From the NCBI GenBank assembly GCA_024688685.1, contig JAILDX010000040.1, positions 1-64,000 of the forward strand: a DNA stretch of 64,000 nucleotides, given 5' to 3'. The position numbers were made by a program, and so were the translations under genes. The notes beneath the pieces were generated by a model. The model was not told the DNA's origin. It saw only the letters and a list, made by a program, of their open reading frames with translations, and did not search any database. The number at the start of each line of letters is the position of its first letter. Positions within the stretch are counted from its first letter, which is position 1. Of this stretch, positions 26,206 through 35,665 are shown in pieces. This DNA comes from Saccharofermentans sp. GTDB taxonomy: Bacteria; Bacillota; Clostridia; Saccharofermentanales; Saccharofermentanaceae.

Positions 26206-27255
26206 TTATTCTGTTAATCTCTTTATCTTATTATTAAGTGTCTTCCTCACGAAATCTATCTGCGAGATGACCTTCGAGTATTCCATCCTCTTCGGTCCTA
26301 TGACACCAATATTGCCCGAAATATCGTCTCCGATCTTATATGTCGTCGTAATGAACGAGCAGTCCTGAAGACCGTCCAGCGTTATCTCCTGTCCGATCCT
26401 GATCATGAACGAATCTTCATTGGGTTCATCCATGGGATGGAGCTCGTTGACATAACCTGCGACCATTCCGTCATTCGACAGGGAATCGAGAAGATTCCTC
26501 GCCTTTGACAGTTCCCCGAAGTCAGGAAGCTGCAGCATCTTGTTTTCTCCCTCGAGATAGATGTTAAGGCTGTCAGCCTGCTTGATCGCCGTATATGCCT
26601 CATATACGATCTGGTTCATCATCGCCTCAGGGATATCAGCACCCTTCATTGATGTTGCAACGGTAACAAGTGTGATCTCATCCAGAGGCTTTCCCGTAAG
26701 GTTCTGTTCAACGGAATCAGAGATATGCATGATCTGCTCGCCTGTAAGGAAATTGGGGATCCTTACAACCTTGTCCTTAACAACGCCTGCAGAAAGAACT
26801 ATTACCACGAGCGCCTTGCCGGGTTCGATCATGAGCATCTTGAGCTGCTTGAGAAAGCTCTTGTGGAGCCTGGGGCTCATATAGAGGGATACAAATCCTG
26901 TCCTCTCAGACAGTGTATCTGTAGCTGTCTTTATAAGATCTGTTATATCATCCACGCTTCCGGAGATACGTTCTTCGATATCAGATCTCTCGTCATCCGT
27001 CAGATTATCGTAAGACATCAGTGAATTGACATACTCACGGTAACCTCTGTCTGAAGGGATCCTGCCTGCGGATGTGTGAGGCTTCTCGATAAGACCGAGT
27101 CTCTCAAGCTCTGCCATCTCGTTACGGAGCGTCGCAGAACTTACAGAGAAGTTATGGCGTTCGATAAGAGCCTTGGAACCGACGGGTTCATATGTTGATA
27201 CATAATCATCAACAATAGCATCAAGTACCTGCTTTTTACGTACATCAAGTGCCAT
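26206..27255 (-). CDS. hrcA: Heat-inducible transcription repressor HrcA
   Basis: A 349-residue repressor. The N-terminal winged helix (VLDAIVDDYVSTYEPVGSKAL and SSATLRNEMAELERLGLIEKPHTSAGRIPSDRGYREYV) binds CIRCE; the GAF-like and dimerisation regions follow, ending with GVIGPKRMEYSKVISQIDFV. It represses its own operon, which contains a perfect CIRCE element between the promoter and this start. A ribosome site (AGGAG) lies about 12 bases upstream. Confidence 0.97.
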   Translation of the reverse strand: MALDVRKKQVLDAIVDDYVSTYEPVGSKALIERHNFSVSSATLRNEMAELERLGLIEKPHTSAGRIPSDRGYREYVNSLMSYDNLTDDERSDIEERISGSVDDITDLIKTATDTLSERTGFVSLYMSPRLHKSFLKQLKMLMIEPGKALVVIVLSAGVVKDKVVRIPNFLTGEQIMHISDSVEQNLTGKPLDEITLVTVATSMKGADIPEAMMNQIVYEAYTAIKQADSLNIYLEGENKMLQLPDFGELSKARNLLDSLSNDGMVAGYVNELHPMDEPNEDSFMIRIGQEITLDGLQDCSFITTTYKIGDDISGNIGVIGPKRMEYSKVISQIDFVRKTLNNKIKRLTE

Positions 27256-27285
27256 CTGACTGCTGCGCTCCTTTCTTTCTACTTA

Positions 27286-27312
27286 TTAGCACTCTATCAG
27301 TCCGAGTGCTAA
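27286..27312. promoter_or_regulatory. CIRCE operator (HrcA-binding site), perfect consensus
   Basis: TTAGCACTC (27286-27294), nine bases, GAGTGCTAA (27304-27312): a perfect match to the CIRCE inverted repeat. It overlaps the transcription start of the hrcA-grpE-clpP-dnaK-dnaJ operon, so HrcA binding would block it. Confidence 0.97.
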
Positions 27313-27320
27313 CTACGATA

Positions 27321-27348
27321 AGTATAGCGCAAAGTCAAAAATAGTCAA
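27321..27348 (-). promoter_or_regulatory. Sigma-A promoter of the heat-shock operon
   Basis: On the minus strand TTGACT (27348-27343), 16 bp, TATACT (27326-27321), directly upstream of the CIRCE element. Confidence 0.75.
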
Positions 27349-27401
27349 ATTGATTTTGTCATTAACTCAAAATTGCCTAAAATACACCGCAGGAGCCCTA
27401 T

Positions 27402-28094
27402 TTATAACTCTATATTATGGTTCTTTACATACTGCTTAATAGCTTCGGCTATCAGCTTATGGCCCTTCTCATTGGGATGGATGCCGTCTGCACATAGATA
27501 TCTTGAATAATTCTTCTTCTCGAGAAAGCTGGAGGTAATATCGATCACGGGAACATCATTTGCTATAGCCAGCTTGAATATCTCGATATTATATCTCTCG
27601 TGCCAGTTAGTAATGTACTGCTTGTCACCATACATCCATTTCATTATATTCTCGCCGGACAGTCCGTTTGAGATATGCTTAAAATACCTGGCCGAATCGA
27701 TCGGAGGCAGTGACAGGAGGACCGGCCTTTTCCCTATCTTTTTTATCTCTTCGATAATATTTGTATATGTCGTGACAAAGCTGGATATCGTACTCATTGG
27801 AAGATGTTCTTTCTCAGGATCCTCCGCGACCTCTTTCCAGTTGAAATCACAATCGTTTCCGCCAAACTCCAGAACCACATATTTCCCGTCTGATTCCTTG
27901 ATGAGGTCTATATTTCGCTCGAAAACAGTCTCACCCCTCGAGACGGTACTGCCAAACTTAGCCTTATTCTCGATCGTGATCCCGAAATACTCCTCACATA
28001 TCTTCTGAAAAGACGTGTCCGACACCCTGTAGTGCTCATCCTCGTAGATGACACCCTTGAGCACGGAATCTCCAAAAGCAGTTATCGTTCCCAT
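27402..28094 (-). CDS. SGNH/GDSL-type hydrolase
   Basis: A 230-residue esterase or lipase of the SGNH fold. The four blocks are visible: ITAFGDSVLKG (Ser), the Gly region (FGSTVSRGE), GGNDCDFNW (Asn) and the C-terminal DGIHPNEKGH (Asp, His). There is no signal peptide, so it acts inside the cell or is not exported by Sec. The substrate is unknown. Start and the upstream stop overlap as TGATG, so it is coupled to the TPM-domain gene. Confidence 0.9.
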   Translation of the reverse strand: MGTITAFGDSVLKGVIYEDEHYRVSDTSFQKICEEYFGITIENKAKFGSTVSRGETVFERNIDLIKESDGKYVVLEFGGNDCDFNWKEVAEDPEKEHLPMSTISSFVTTYTNIIEEIKKIGKRPVLLSLPPIDSARYFKHISNGLSGENIMKWMYGDKQYITNWHERYNIEIFKLAIANDVPVIDITSSFLEKKNYSRYLCADGIHPNEKGHKLIAEAIKQYVKNHNIEL

Positions 28095-29152
28095 CAGTGA
28101 AGCACTTCCTTTACTTTTCCCTGTGCATCGACAGTATAATCATGCGGCTCCAGAGCACCTCCGCAGTGGGGACACTCAAGATGACATCCGACAACATAGA
28201 TACCACCGCAGAATCTGCACGTCTGTTCCTTCGGCAGAGTGGAATTAGTGCTGACTCTGACAGCCTTCTTAAGCATTGCTTTCCTGATAGGATGTATATC
28301 AAAAAAGTATATCGTCAGGACAACTCCGATAATTGCCGGGATGAACGAAAAGATCATCAATTTAACATTGACCTCTGTCTTCATCGCCTTTCCGGTTATC
28401 TCTTCAAATGAATCGATCAGAGCCTTTCCGACGCTTGTTTTCTCCTTAAGCAGTCCCTTCTGAAGATCATCGGTAAACGCCTTTGTCTTCTTGCCAGTAA
28501 GGATATTATCGGTATCGTTGCCCTGCATACCTTCCCAGTACCAGTCAACAAAAGACGGTTCCGGATCTTCGGGTTCTGAATAGACTATAAGCCAGTGTTT
28601 CTCATCTTTAAACCTGTCCAGATAATCTTTGTACGCATATCCTTCCAGATTTCCGGTATTCCGCCATTCCTCATTATTTACGGTTACTACGGCAGGAACG
28701 ATACCGGTTTCTTTATAGAATTTCTTCAAGACAGATTTCAGTTCTTTTTCTTCGCTTTTGGAAATGACATTGATATTATCCTCAATGATTATCGTAGTAT
28801 CGTATTTGCCCGTAAGCTTTTTGGGAGTTTTGATACTGCCCGAGAACATCCATATTGAAGCAATGAAGAACATAGGACATACAAGAAGCCAGATAATGAT
28901 CTTTAATGCCAGCTCACCTGCTGACTGTTTAAAATCCTTGGCACTGAAATCAGCATAAAAGTATACGGGTCTTTTGTTCTTATAATAGCAGTATGTGGAA
29001 CAGAACCTGTATGGTTTTCTGCTTATGCGGGTATTTGTAAAACTAATGAAATCATCGCCCCCTCCGCCGCTGTAACCGCCGTGCGAAGAATGACCGCCTC
29101 CGGAATAATGTGAACCGCCGCCATGTGAACCGCCGCCCGAAGAATGTGGCAT
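28094..29152 (-). CDS. TPM-domain membrane protein with His/Gly-rich N-terminus and zinc ribbon
   Basis: A 352-residue protein. The first 35 residues are a run of Gly, Ser and His (with repeated GGGSH-type units). A first membrane helix follows at about 85-105, then an extracytoplasmic TPM domain (about 115-230; TIIIEDNINVISKSEEKELK ... VTVNNEEW ... WLIVYSE), a second helix near 270-292 and a C-terminal zinc-ribbon-like part (CRFCGG ... CHLECPHCGG). TPM domains have been linked to phosphatase-like or photosystem repair functions in other organisms; here the role is unknown. The Gly-rich part is normally at the C-terminus of TPM proteins, so its N-terminal place is odd. Confidence 0.82.
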   Translation of the reverse strand: MPHSSGGGSHGGGSHYSGGGHSSHGGYSGGGGDDFISFTNTRISRKPYRFCSTYCYYKNKRPVYFYADFSAKDFKQSAGELALKIIIWLLVCPMFFIASIWMFSGSIKTPKKLTGKYDTTIIIEDNINVISKSEEKELKSVLKKFYKETGIVPAVVTVNNEEWRNTGNLEGYAYKDYLDRFKDEKHWLIVYSEPEDPEPSFVDWYWEGMQGNDTDNILTGKKTKAFTDDLQKGLLKEKTSVGKALIDSFEEITGKAMKTEVNVKLMIFSFIPAIIGVVLTIYFFDIHPIRKAMLKKAVRVSTNSTLPKEQTCRFCGGIYVVGCHLECPHCGGALEPHDYTVDAQGKVKEVLH

Positions 29153-29180
29153 AATTATCTGCCCTCCCGATATATCATTT

Positions 29181-30983
29181 TTATCCTCTGTACTTTAAGC
29201 ATAACATTGTCAGATCATCGAACTGGTCAGCTTCTCCGACAAAACTGCTTATAGCACTGTTAACGCCCCTGATGAGCTGTTCCGGACTTCTGTCAGGATC
29301 TTCATTTAGCGCATCAACAAGCCTTTCCATTCCAAACATATTATTACCGGAGTCAGCTGCTTCTGGAGCACCGTCTGTATAAACAAAAAGTATGTCACCC
29401 TTCCCGAGAGTAAACTCATATTCAATAGCCTTAAGATTCGGGAATGCACCAAGCATGAGGCTGTGCTTGTCCTTCAGAACTTCAAATGCTCCTTTTGACT
29501 TGCAGAGCATGGGATACTCATGACCGGCATTTGCTGCTTGAACCTTTCCCGTGTTCAGATCAATGATACCGAGCCAGACTGTAACGAACATTGCGTTCTC
29601 ATTGTTGGCATCGATTGCCTTGTTAGCTTTGATCAGAGCCTCCGCAGGAGATTTACAGCTTGATGCAAACGTTCTTATGTACATCTTGGACATGGCCATA
29701 AACATGGCTGCAGGCACACCCTTGCCTGATACATCAGCAATAACGAGACCAATATGATCATCACCGATCATGAAGAAATCATAGAAGTCTCCGCCTACCT
29801 CCTTGGCAGGAACCATAGAAGCATACAGTTCAAAAGCATCTGATTCAGGATAATCAGACGGAAGCATGCTCATCTGTATCTTGGCCGCCATTTCGAGTTC
29901 GGCCTGGACTCTCTCTTTCTCAGATGCGAGAGTAGAGACCTCTTTTGCATAGCGATCCATTTCGTCGGCAAGAATGGAGAAATCCTTGACCAGTACTCCG
30001 ACTTCGTTTTTTGACCTGACACGCGACAGTTTCTCTATGACATCTTTACTGTCTTTATGCACAGTGTAGCTCTCGACATTTTTAGTTACGACCGACAGCG
30101 GACGTATCACAAGCAGATAAATTGCGAGCATGAGCAGGCATGCGGCAGCAAGACCGACAATTATGCCAATACTGAGCAGTGTCCAGATAGAGCTCATTAG
30201 TTTTTTTTCAAAAGGAGACCAGTCATAAGTGATGCATACGGCACCTCTTATCTCATCATCAATATAGATCGGAAGGTATCCTACATAATACTTATTCCCG
30301 TCAAATCGGGGATCAGCTACTATCTCAAAAGAGATGTTTCTGAAACTGTTATCATCATAATATCCGGAGGCGTAATGCGTCAATGTATTATAGTCCCATA
30401 CTTCTCCTAAGCCTGAACCCTCAGGATCGTCATACGCAATGACCTTATCAAAATAAATGAACCCCCTGTTCTCTTCTGTCAGATCAACTATATAGATGTC
30501 GTTGAACTCGAAAACATAGCTGTACATATTCATGTTCTCTATCAGACGATTGTAGACAGCAACTGCAACTTCAAGCTGTTTATCTTCCGGGAGGGACATA
30601 ATATGCTCCGTGGTATAATCAAAGGGGTACAGAGCTTCATCACAGATCTGACCATAATCACCAAATGAATCTGCCTCATACTTGTAGTTGAACCTGTCAG
30701 CTGTTACTTCCTTCGGATGATCTCTCCAGTAATCGAATACCCATTTCATATGCGGTATAGATTCATCATTGACAAACTCTTCTATCTTATCAAGATCCTG
30801 TTCTATATCCTCATTCTTACTGCTAAGATAAAGAATAACAACAGCAATTGCAACTGTCATTGAAAGGCAGCACAAAACCACGATAAAAACAAGAAAGAAC
30901 ACTATGCCTATCTGGAGGATAGCTTTTCTGGGTTTCCTGATTTTCTTTATCTTAGTTTTTTTTGTATCGACAGAATCACTCAT
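29181..30983 (-). CDS. Membrane receptor with SpoIIE/PP2C-type phosphatase domain (copy 1 of 3)
   Basis: A 600-residue protein. A cytoplasmic basic N-terminus leads to one membrane helix (about 20-50), an outside sensor domain of about 200 residues with Cache-like features (SFEIVADPRFDGNKYYVGYLPIYID), a second helix (about 265-295), a HAMP-like linker, a coiled coil and a PP2C/SpoIIE phosphatase domain (about 360-600). The phosphatase motifs are MVPAKEVGGDFYDFF, LVIADVSGKGVPAAMFM, NAGHEYPML and FVYTDGAPEAADSGN. It is thought to dephosphorylate an anti-anti-sigma-type partner (family knowledge), but no such partner is encoded nearby. It overlaps copy 2 by 4 bp. Confidence 0.9.
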   Translation of the reverse strand: MSDSVDTKKTKIKKIRKPRKAILQIGIVFFLVFIVVLCCLSMTVAIAVVILYLSSKNEDIEQDLDKIEEFVNDESIPHMKWVFDYWRDHPKEVTADRFNYKYEADSFGDYGQICDEALYPFDYTTEHIMSLPEDKQLEVAVAVYNRLIENMNMYSYVFEFNDIYIVDLTEENRGFIYFDKVIAYDDPEGSGLGEVWDYNTLTHYASGYYDDNSFRNISFEIVADPRFDGNKYYVGYLPIYIDDEIRGAVCITYDWSPFEKKLMSSIWTLLSIGIIVGLAAACLLMLAIYLLVIRPLSVVTKNVESYTVHKDSKDVIEKLSRVRSKNEVGVLVKDFSILADEMDRYAKEVSTLASEKERVQAELEMAAKIQMSMLPSDYPESDAFELYASMVPAKEVGGDFYDFFMIGDDHIGLVIADVSGKGVPAAMFMAMSKMYIRTFASSCKSPAEALIKANKAIDANNENAMFVTVWLGIIDLNTGKVQAANAGHEYPMLCKSKGAFEVLKDKHSLMLGAFPNLKAIEYEFTLGKGDILFVYTDGAPEAADSGNNMFGMERLVDALNEDPDRSPEQLIRGVNSAISSFVGEADQFDDLTMLCLKYRG

Positions 30984-32761
30984 TGATTCCTTCTTCCGTA
31001 ATACTTAAAACACATCATTGTCAGATCATCAAACTGATCGGCTTCACCTACAAATTCACTTATTGATTCTTTTACCGCATCTATAAGGCCTGCCGGATTC
31101 TTGTCAGGATCCTTATTGAGTGCTTCAACAAGCCTGTCCATACCGAACATATTATTGTCCTTATCATTTGCTTCAGGAGCACCGTCTGTATAAAGGAACA
31201 GCGTGTCGCCCTTCCCGAGATCGAATTCATAATCATGAGTCTTTAGTTCATTTAAAGCGCCAAGAACAAGACCGTGCTTATCCTTAAAGACCTTGAACTT
31301 GCCGTCTGCCCTGCGGATAACAGGATACTCGTGACCTGCATTGGCAGCACAAACGTGACCTGTCGACAGTTCAACGATACCGAACCATACTGTGACGAAC
31401 ATCTTGTTCACATTATCAGCGACGATCGCGTCATTTGCAGCTTTTAATGTCTCGGCAGGTGTAATGCCGGGGCCCGCAAAATTACGAATATTCATCTTTG
31501 ACATAGCCATAAAGAGAGATGCCGGAATACCCTTACCGGATACATCTGCAATAACAAGGCCCAAATGGTTATAGTCGATCGTGAAGAAATCATAGAAGTC
31601 GCCGCCGACCTCCTTCGCAGGATCCATAATCGCATACAATTCATAAGTGCTCGAAACGGTGAATTTCTTTGACAGCATACTTGACTGTATCTTTGCGGCG
31701 AACTCCAGTTCTGCCTTAACTCTCTCCTTCTCCGTTGCAAGCGTCGTTATCTCTTTGCTGTACCTGTCTATTTCATCGACCATCTGAGATATATTCTCGG
31801 CAAGAAGGCCTACTTCGTTCCTCGAGTGTATGGTCTCCATCGTCTCAACAACTTTTCCGCTGTCCTTATCCGCGGTAAACATTGCAACGCTCGCACTGAC
31901 AGTAGATACAGGTTTTACGATAATCAGATACAGGAAAATCATCAGCAGAACGGTAACGATCAGACCGGCAATGATGCTGAAGAACGATGAGTAACCGAGA
32001 TTCTGCCTGAGAGTATACTCATAGTTGTCCCAGTCATAAGCAATACCTAAGACAAACCTGACTTTACCGTCCTCTATTGTTAAAGGGAGATATCCTATGT
32101 AATAGCTCCTTCCGTCAAAATCATTATCCCTGACGATCTCATACTCGATATCAAGCGATTCCCCGGATGCATATTTCTTAACGGCATCATGATCTGAAAT
32201 ATCATAATCCCATCTGGTTCCAAGACCGTAATTATAATCATATTTGTCGCGAAGAGATGCGGATTCATATATGATGGAACCGCGGTTTTCTTCTCCTACG
32301 TCTATAATGAACATATTGTCAAAATCGATTATGACACTGTATGTCGCCAGACGGTTCAAAAAACTGTTGTACAGAACAGTTGCAACTTCTTTCTGTTCAT
32401 CCTCAGGCAAAGCCATGATCTCCTCATCTGTATAATAATAAGATTCCTGGGCAGCTTTGCAAAGATTCTCTCTGTTCTCGGGATAGTACTTATCATCGTA
32501 CATCTCCTCTTTTATGATGTCGGGATTTTTCTCCCAGTAATCGAGTGACCATTCAATATGCCACTGCTTGAAAAGGCTTTCTTCAATACTCTGGAGATAA
32601 TCCGTTATATTCTCCCGCTTGCCGGCAAGATAGACATTCATGCTGCTGTAATAATGGAAAATGGATAAGCAAAGCATTGCCAGTATAAAGACACACATAA
32701 AGAGTGCGCCTATCTGGAAGATTGCCTTCGTCCTTGTAGATGTATCCACCTGCCCTGTCAC
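30980..32761 (-). CDS. Membrane receptor with SpoIIE/PP2C-type phosphatase domain (copy 2 of 3)
   Basis: A 593-residue paralogue of the genes on either side, with the same order: N-terminal helix (about 12-37), outside sensor, second helix (about 258-285), HAMP-like linker, coiled coil, phosphatase domain with EVGGDFYDFF, VIADVSGKGIPASLF, NAGHEYPVIRR and YTDGAPEAND. The phosphatase half is nearly identical to copy 3 (for example the KMNIRNFAGPGITPAETL stretch), whereas the sensor domain is clearly different. That pattern fits sensors specialised for different signals feeding one output. It overlaps both neighbours by 4 bp. Confidence 0.9.
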   Translation of the reverse strand: MTGQVDTSTRTKAIFQIGALFMCVFILAMLCLSIFHYYSSMNVYLAGKRENITDYLQSIEESLFKQWHIEWSLDYWEKNPDIIKEEMYDDKYYPENRENLCKAAQESYYYTDEEIMALPEDEQKEVATVLYNSFLNRLATYSVIIDFDNMFIIDVGEENRGSIIYESASLRDKYDYNYGLGTRWDYDISDHDAVKKYASGESLDIEYEIVRDNDFDGRSYYIGYLPLTIEDGKVRFVLGIAYDWDNYEYTLRQNLGYSSFFSIIAGLIVTVLLMIFLYLIIVKPVSTVSASVAMFTADKDSGKVVETMETIHSRNEVGLLAENISQMVDEIDRYSKEITTLATEKERVKAELEFAAKIQSSMLSKKFTVSSTYELYAIMDPAKEVGGDFYDFFTIDYNHLGLVIADVSGKGIPASLFMAMSKMNIRNFAGPGITPAETLKAANDAIVADNVNKMFVTVWFGIVELSTGHVCAANAGHEYPVIRRADGKFKVFKDKHGLVLGALNELKTHDYEFDLGKGDTLFLYTDGAPEANDKDNNMFGMDRLVEALNKDPDKNPAGLIDAVKESISEFVGEADQFDDLTMMCFKYYGRRNQ

Positions 32762-34506
32762 TTCTTCTTTCTCCCCTTGTACTTAAAGCACATCATCGTG
32801 AGGTCATCGAACTGATCCGCCGCTCCAACAAACTCGTCTATTGAACTGTGAACCGAACTGATAATATCTGAAGGGCTCTCGTCCTTACACTTGTTAAGTG
32901 ATTCAATGAGCCTGTCCATACCGAACATATTATTGTCCTTATCATTTGCTTCAGGAGCACCGTCAGTATAAACAAAAAGTATGTCACCCTGCCCGAGATC
33001 AAATTCATAATCATGTGTCTTCAGTGCATTAATTGCACCGAGAACGAGACTGTGCTTGTCCTTAAAGACTTCAAACTCGCCGTCGGCCCTGCGGATAACG
33101 GGATATTCGTGACCTGCATTCGCAGCACAAACATGGCCGGAAGACAGTTCAACAATACCGAACCATACTGTGACGAACATCTTGTTCACATTATCAGCGA
33201 CGATCGCGTCATTTGCGGCTTTTAATGTCTCGGCAGGTGTAATGCCCGGGCCCGCAAAATTACGGATATTCATCTTTGACATTGCCATGAAGAGAGAAGC
33301 CGGAACACCCTTGCCGGATACATCTGCAATAACAAGTCCCAAATGGTTATAGTCGATCATAAAGAAATCATAGAAATCTCCTCCGACTTCCTTAGCCGGA
33401 TCCATGAGAGCAAACAATTCATAGACAGGAGACACCGGGAAATTCTTTGACAGCATACTTGACTGTATCTTTGCAGCAAACTCGAGTTCAGCCTTAACCC
33501 TCTCCTTCTCCGTTGCCAGAGTAGTTATCTCCTTGTTGTAGTTGTCGATCTCCTCAACCATCTTTGCAATCTCGTCAGTAAGCACCTCTACTTCGTTTTT
33601 TGACTTGATCGCTCTCAGTTTATTGGCAAGCAGCACACTGTCCTTATTTACGGAATACTCATTTACAGTATCGCTTGCACGCTTGAGCGGTTTGATCGCG
33701 ATATTATACACAAAGATCATAAGAAGATTTGCAGTAAGCAAACCTATAATAAGACCGATCAGCAGCATCGTTGCAAGCGAAGAGATCAGGATATTCGAAA
33801 AACTTGTCCAGTTATAAGATATACAGATTGCGTATTTGACCTCTCCATCTGATTTCAGAGGAACATACCCTATATATGACCTTTGACCTGAGAGAAGATC
33901 AACATTTGATATCTCAAACTCGAAAGGTGCGTAATCACCTGACATAAATGCACTGACTGCAGGGTGTTCATTCTTATCATAGTCCATATATGAGCCAAGA
34001 CTGTTATCTATCATCGATACATCGGTAATGAGAAATACGAATCCTCTGTTCTCTTCACTGATATCTATGACGTATGCACTCTCGTACTGATAGTTAAAAC
34101 TTGTATGCATGAACATGCTATAAGTCATATTGTAGAGGTGGGTACCCAAAGCCAGCTGATCTTCTTCCGACAATGAATCCAGCTGTTCATCCGTATAGGT
34201 ATAAGGAAAAGTGAGTGCTTTGCTGACAGTCTCATTGGATTCCGGATCGTAGTTTGAATCTGTTCTCTTCTCTGTGATCTCCTCAGCATGCTGTTCCCAG
34301 TACTTCATAGCCCAATTGCGATACGGGAGACCTTCAAACGAATTATAGAGTTTTATCAGGTCCTGTTCGACCATATCTTCTTTACTGCCTAAGAAAAGAC
34401 GTGTAGCACCTACCGCCACCAACATACCCAGCAAGACAGTTGACACCGAGAATACGATGACAAAAGCCACTCCTATCTGAATCAGCATCTTGCTTCTGCG
34501 CTTCAC
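32758..34506 (-). CDS. Membrane receptor with SpoIIE/PP2C-type phosphatase domain (copy 3 of 3)
   Basis: A 582-residue paralogue and the first of the three in transcription order. N-terminal helix at about 7-33, sensor (with FEISNVDLLSGQRSYIGYVPL), second helix at about 240-270, then linker and phosphatase domain ending with LTMMCFKYKGRKKK. Catalytic metal-binding motifs are as in the other copies. It starts about 33 bp after hemW. Confidence 0.9.
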   Translation of the reverse strand: MKRRSKMLIQIGVAFVIVFSVSTVLLGMLVAVGATRLFLGSKEDMVEQDLIKLYNSFEGLPYRNWAMKYWEQHAEEITEKRTDSNYDPESNETVSKALTFPYTYTDEQLDSLSEEDQLALGTHLYNMTYSMFMHTSFNYQYESAYVIDISEENRGFVFLITDVSMIDNSLGSYMDYDKNEHPAVSAFMSGDYAPFEFEISNVDLLSGQRSYIGYVPLKSDGEVKYAICISYNWTSFSNILISSLATMLLIGLIIGLLTANLLMIFVYNIAIKPLKRASDTVNEYSVNKDSVLLANKLRAIKSKNEVEVLTDEIAKMVEEIDNYNKEITTLATEKERVKAELEFAAKIQSSMLSKNFPVSPVYELFALMDPAKEVGGDFYDFFMIDYNHLGLVIADVSGKGVPASLFMAMSKMNIRNFAGPGITPAETLKAANDAIVADNVNKMFVTVWFGIVELSSGHVCAANAGHEYPVIRRADGEFEVFKDKHSLVLGAINALKTHDYEFDLGQGDILFVYTDGAPEANDKDNNMFGMDRLIESLNKCKDESPSDIISSVHSSIDEFVGAADQFDDLTMMCFKYKGRKKK

Positions 34507-34539
34507 TCTAAGACCTCCGCAATTACGTCAACTTATATT

Positions 34540-35655
34540 TTAACATAAAAAGTCTTCAAAAACTTTATTACTCCAGTCGATTCCGGAACGGGTAAGTCTC
34601 AGGAATCCGTCTTCCTTGATGAGCAGCCCCTTTTGGATATTGGCTTTGATGGCATCTCCGAATATCTCTTCCGCGTCAGCGCTGAATCTTCTTTTAAACT
34701 CGTCCAGGTTCATCCCCTCGGTTGTACGCAGCTTAAGAAACGGGTATTCCCTCATTTTTGATTCGTCGTCAAGGATCTCCTCAGTGTCCGTTCCTAAAGG
34801 ATCTTTGATGTATTGGCCGATATCATTCACATGCATATATCGTCTTCCGTCTATATATCCGTGTGCTCCCGCGCCGATACCGAAATACTCCTCCCCCTCC
34901 CAGTATGAAGAATTATGCCTGCTCTCATATCCGGGCAGACAACTGTTGGATATCTCATAAGGGATAAAACCAAGCTTAACAAGCTCATCGCGCACCGCGT
35001 GATACATCTCACGTTCTTTCTCCGGAGGCACCAGATCTTCGATATTATCGCTGTATCTCCTGTAAAACGGTGTACCCTTCTCTATCGAGAGTGAATACGT
35101 GCTGATATGCTTTACACCCAGCTCCGCAAGTTTATTCAGATCTTCAACGACATCATCCGTTGTCTGACCGGGCAGTGCGATTATCAGATCTGCGGAGATA
35201 TTCTCTATTCCTGCTTTCCGGATATCCCTTAAGCATTCTTCCGCTCCTTTGGCATCATGAAGCCTGCCGAGAGTCTTAAGATGATCATCGTGAAGCGACT
35301 GGATCCCTGCGGAAACTCTGTTTATACCTGCGTCGCGGTACTCTACCGCCTTGTCATAAGACATAGATGAAGGATTGACTTCAATGGTTATCTCCGCTCC
35401 CGGTCTCACACTGTTCGTCTCACGTATAGTATCAAGAAGAAAACAGATCAGCCTTGAGTTTACAAATGACGGTGTTCCTCCGCCTATGTATATCGTCTCG
35501 ACCCTGTCCGGATTTTCAAGTGATCGGAGTTCATCTCTCATTGCCGAAAAGACATCCTGTATAACTGAATTATCCCTGCCGGACTCCGAGTAGAAATCAC
35601 AGTAGGGACACTTGGCAGCGCAGAACGGGATGTGACAGTAGATATGCTTTGCCAT
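34540..35655 (-). CDS. hemW: Heme chaperone HemW (radical SAM)
   Basis: A 371-residue radical-SAM protein of the HemW (formerly HemN-like) family. The Fe-S motif is CHIPFCAAKCPYCDFYS (CxxxCxxC) with the additional family Phe. YIGGGTPS and the later GINRVSAGIQS, HISTYSLSIEKGTPF and GAGAHGYID blocks follow. HemW binds heme and passes it to targets; it is not a coproporphyrinogen oxidase (family knowledge). The start at 35655 is chosen because the HemW motif begins there; the ribosome site is weak. It overlaps the TOPRIM-like gene by 10-12 bp. Confidence 0.92.
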   Translation of the reverse strand: MAKHIYCHIPFCAAKCPYCDFYSESGRDNSVIQDVFSAMRDELRSLENPDRVETIYIGGGTPSFVNSRLICFLLDTIRETNSVRPGAEITIEVNPSSMSYDKAVEYRDAGINRVSAGIQSLHDDHLKTLGRLHDAKGAEECLRDIRKAGIENISADLIIALPGQTTDDVVEDLNKLAELGVKHISTYSLSIEKGTPFYRRYSDNIEDLVPPEKEREMYHAVRDELVKLGFIPYEISNSCLPGYESRHNSSYWEGEEYFGIGAGAHGYIDGRRYMHVNDIGQYIKDPLGTDTEEILDDESKMREYPFLKLRTTEGMNLDEFKRRFSADAEEIFGDAIKANIQKGLLIKEDGFLRLTRSGIDWSNKVFEDFLC

Positions 35656-35665
35656 GATCTGCTTC

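Noticed and set aside
34540..35655. Annotation as oxygen-independent coproporphyrinogen III oxidase (HemN)
   Set aside because: The motif set and length match HemW, which lacks that activity in characterised members.
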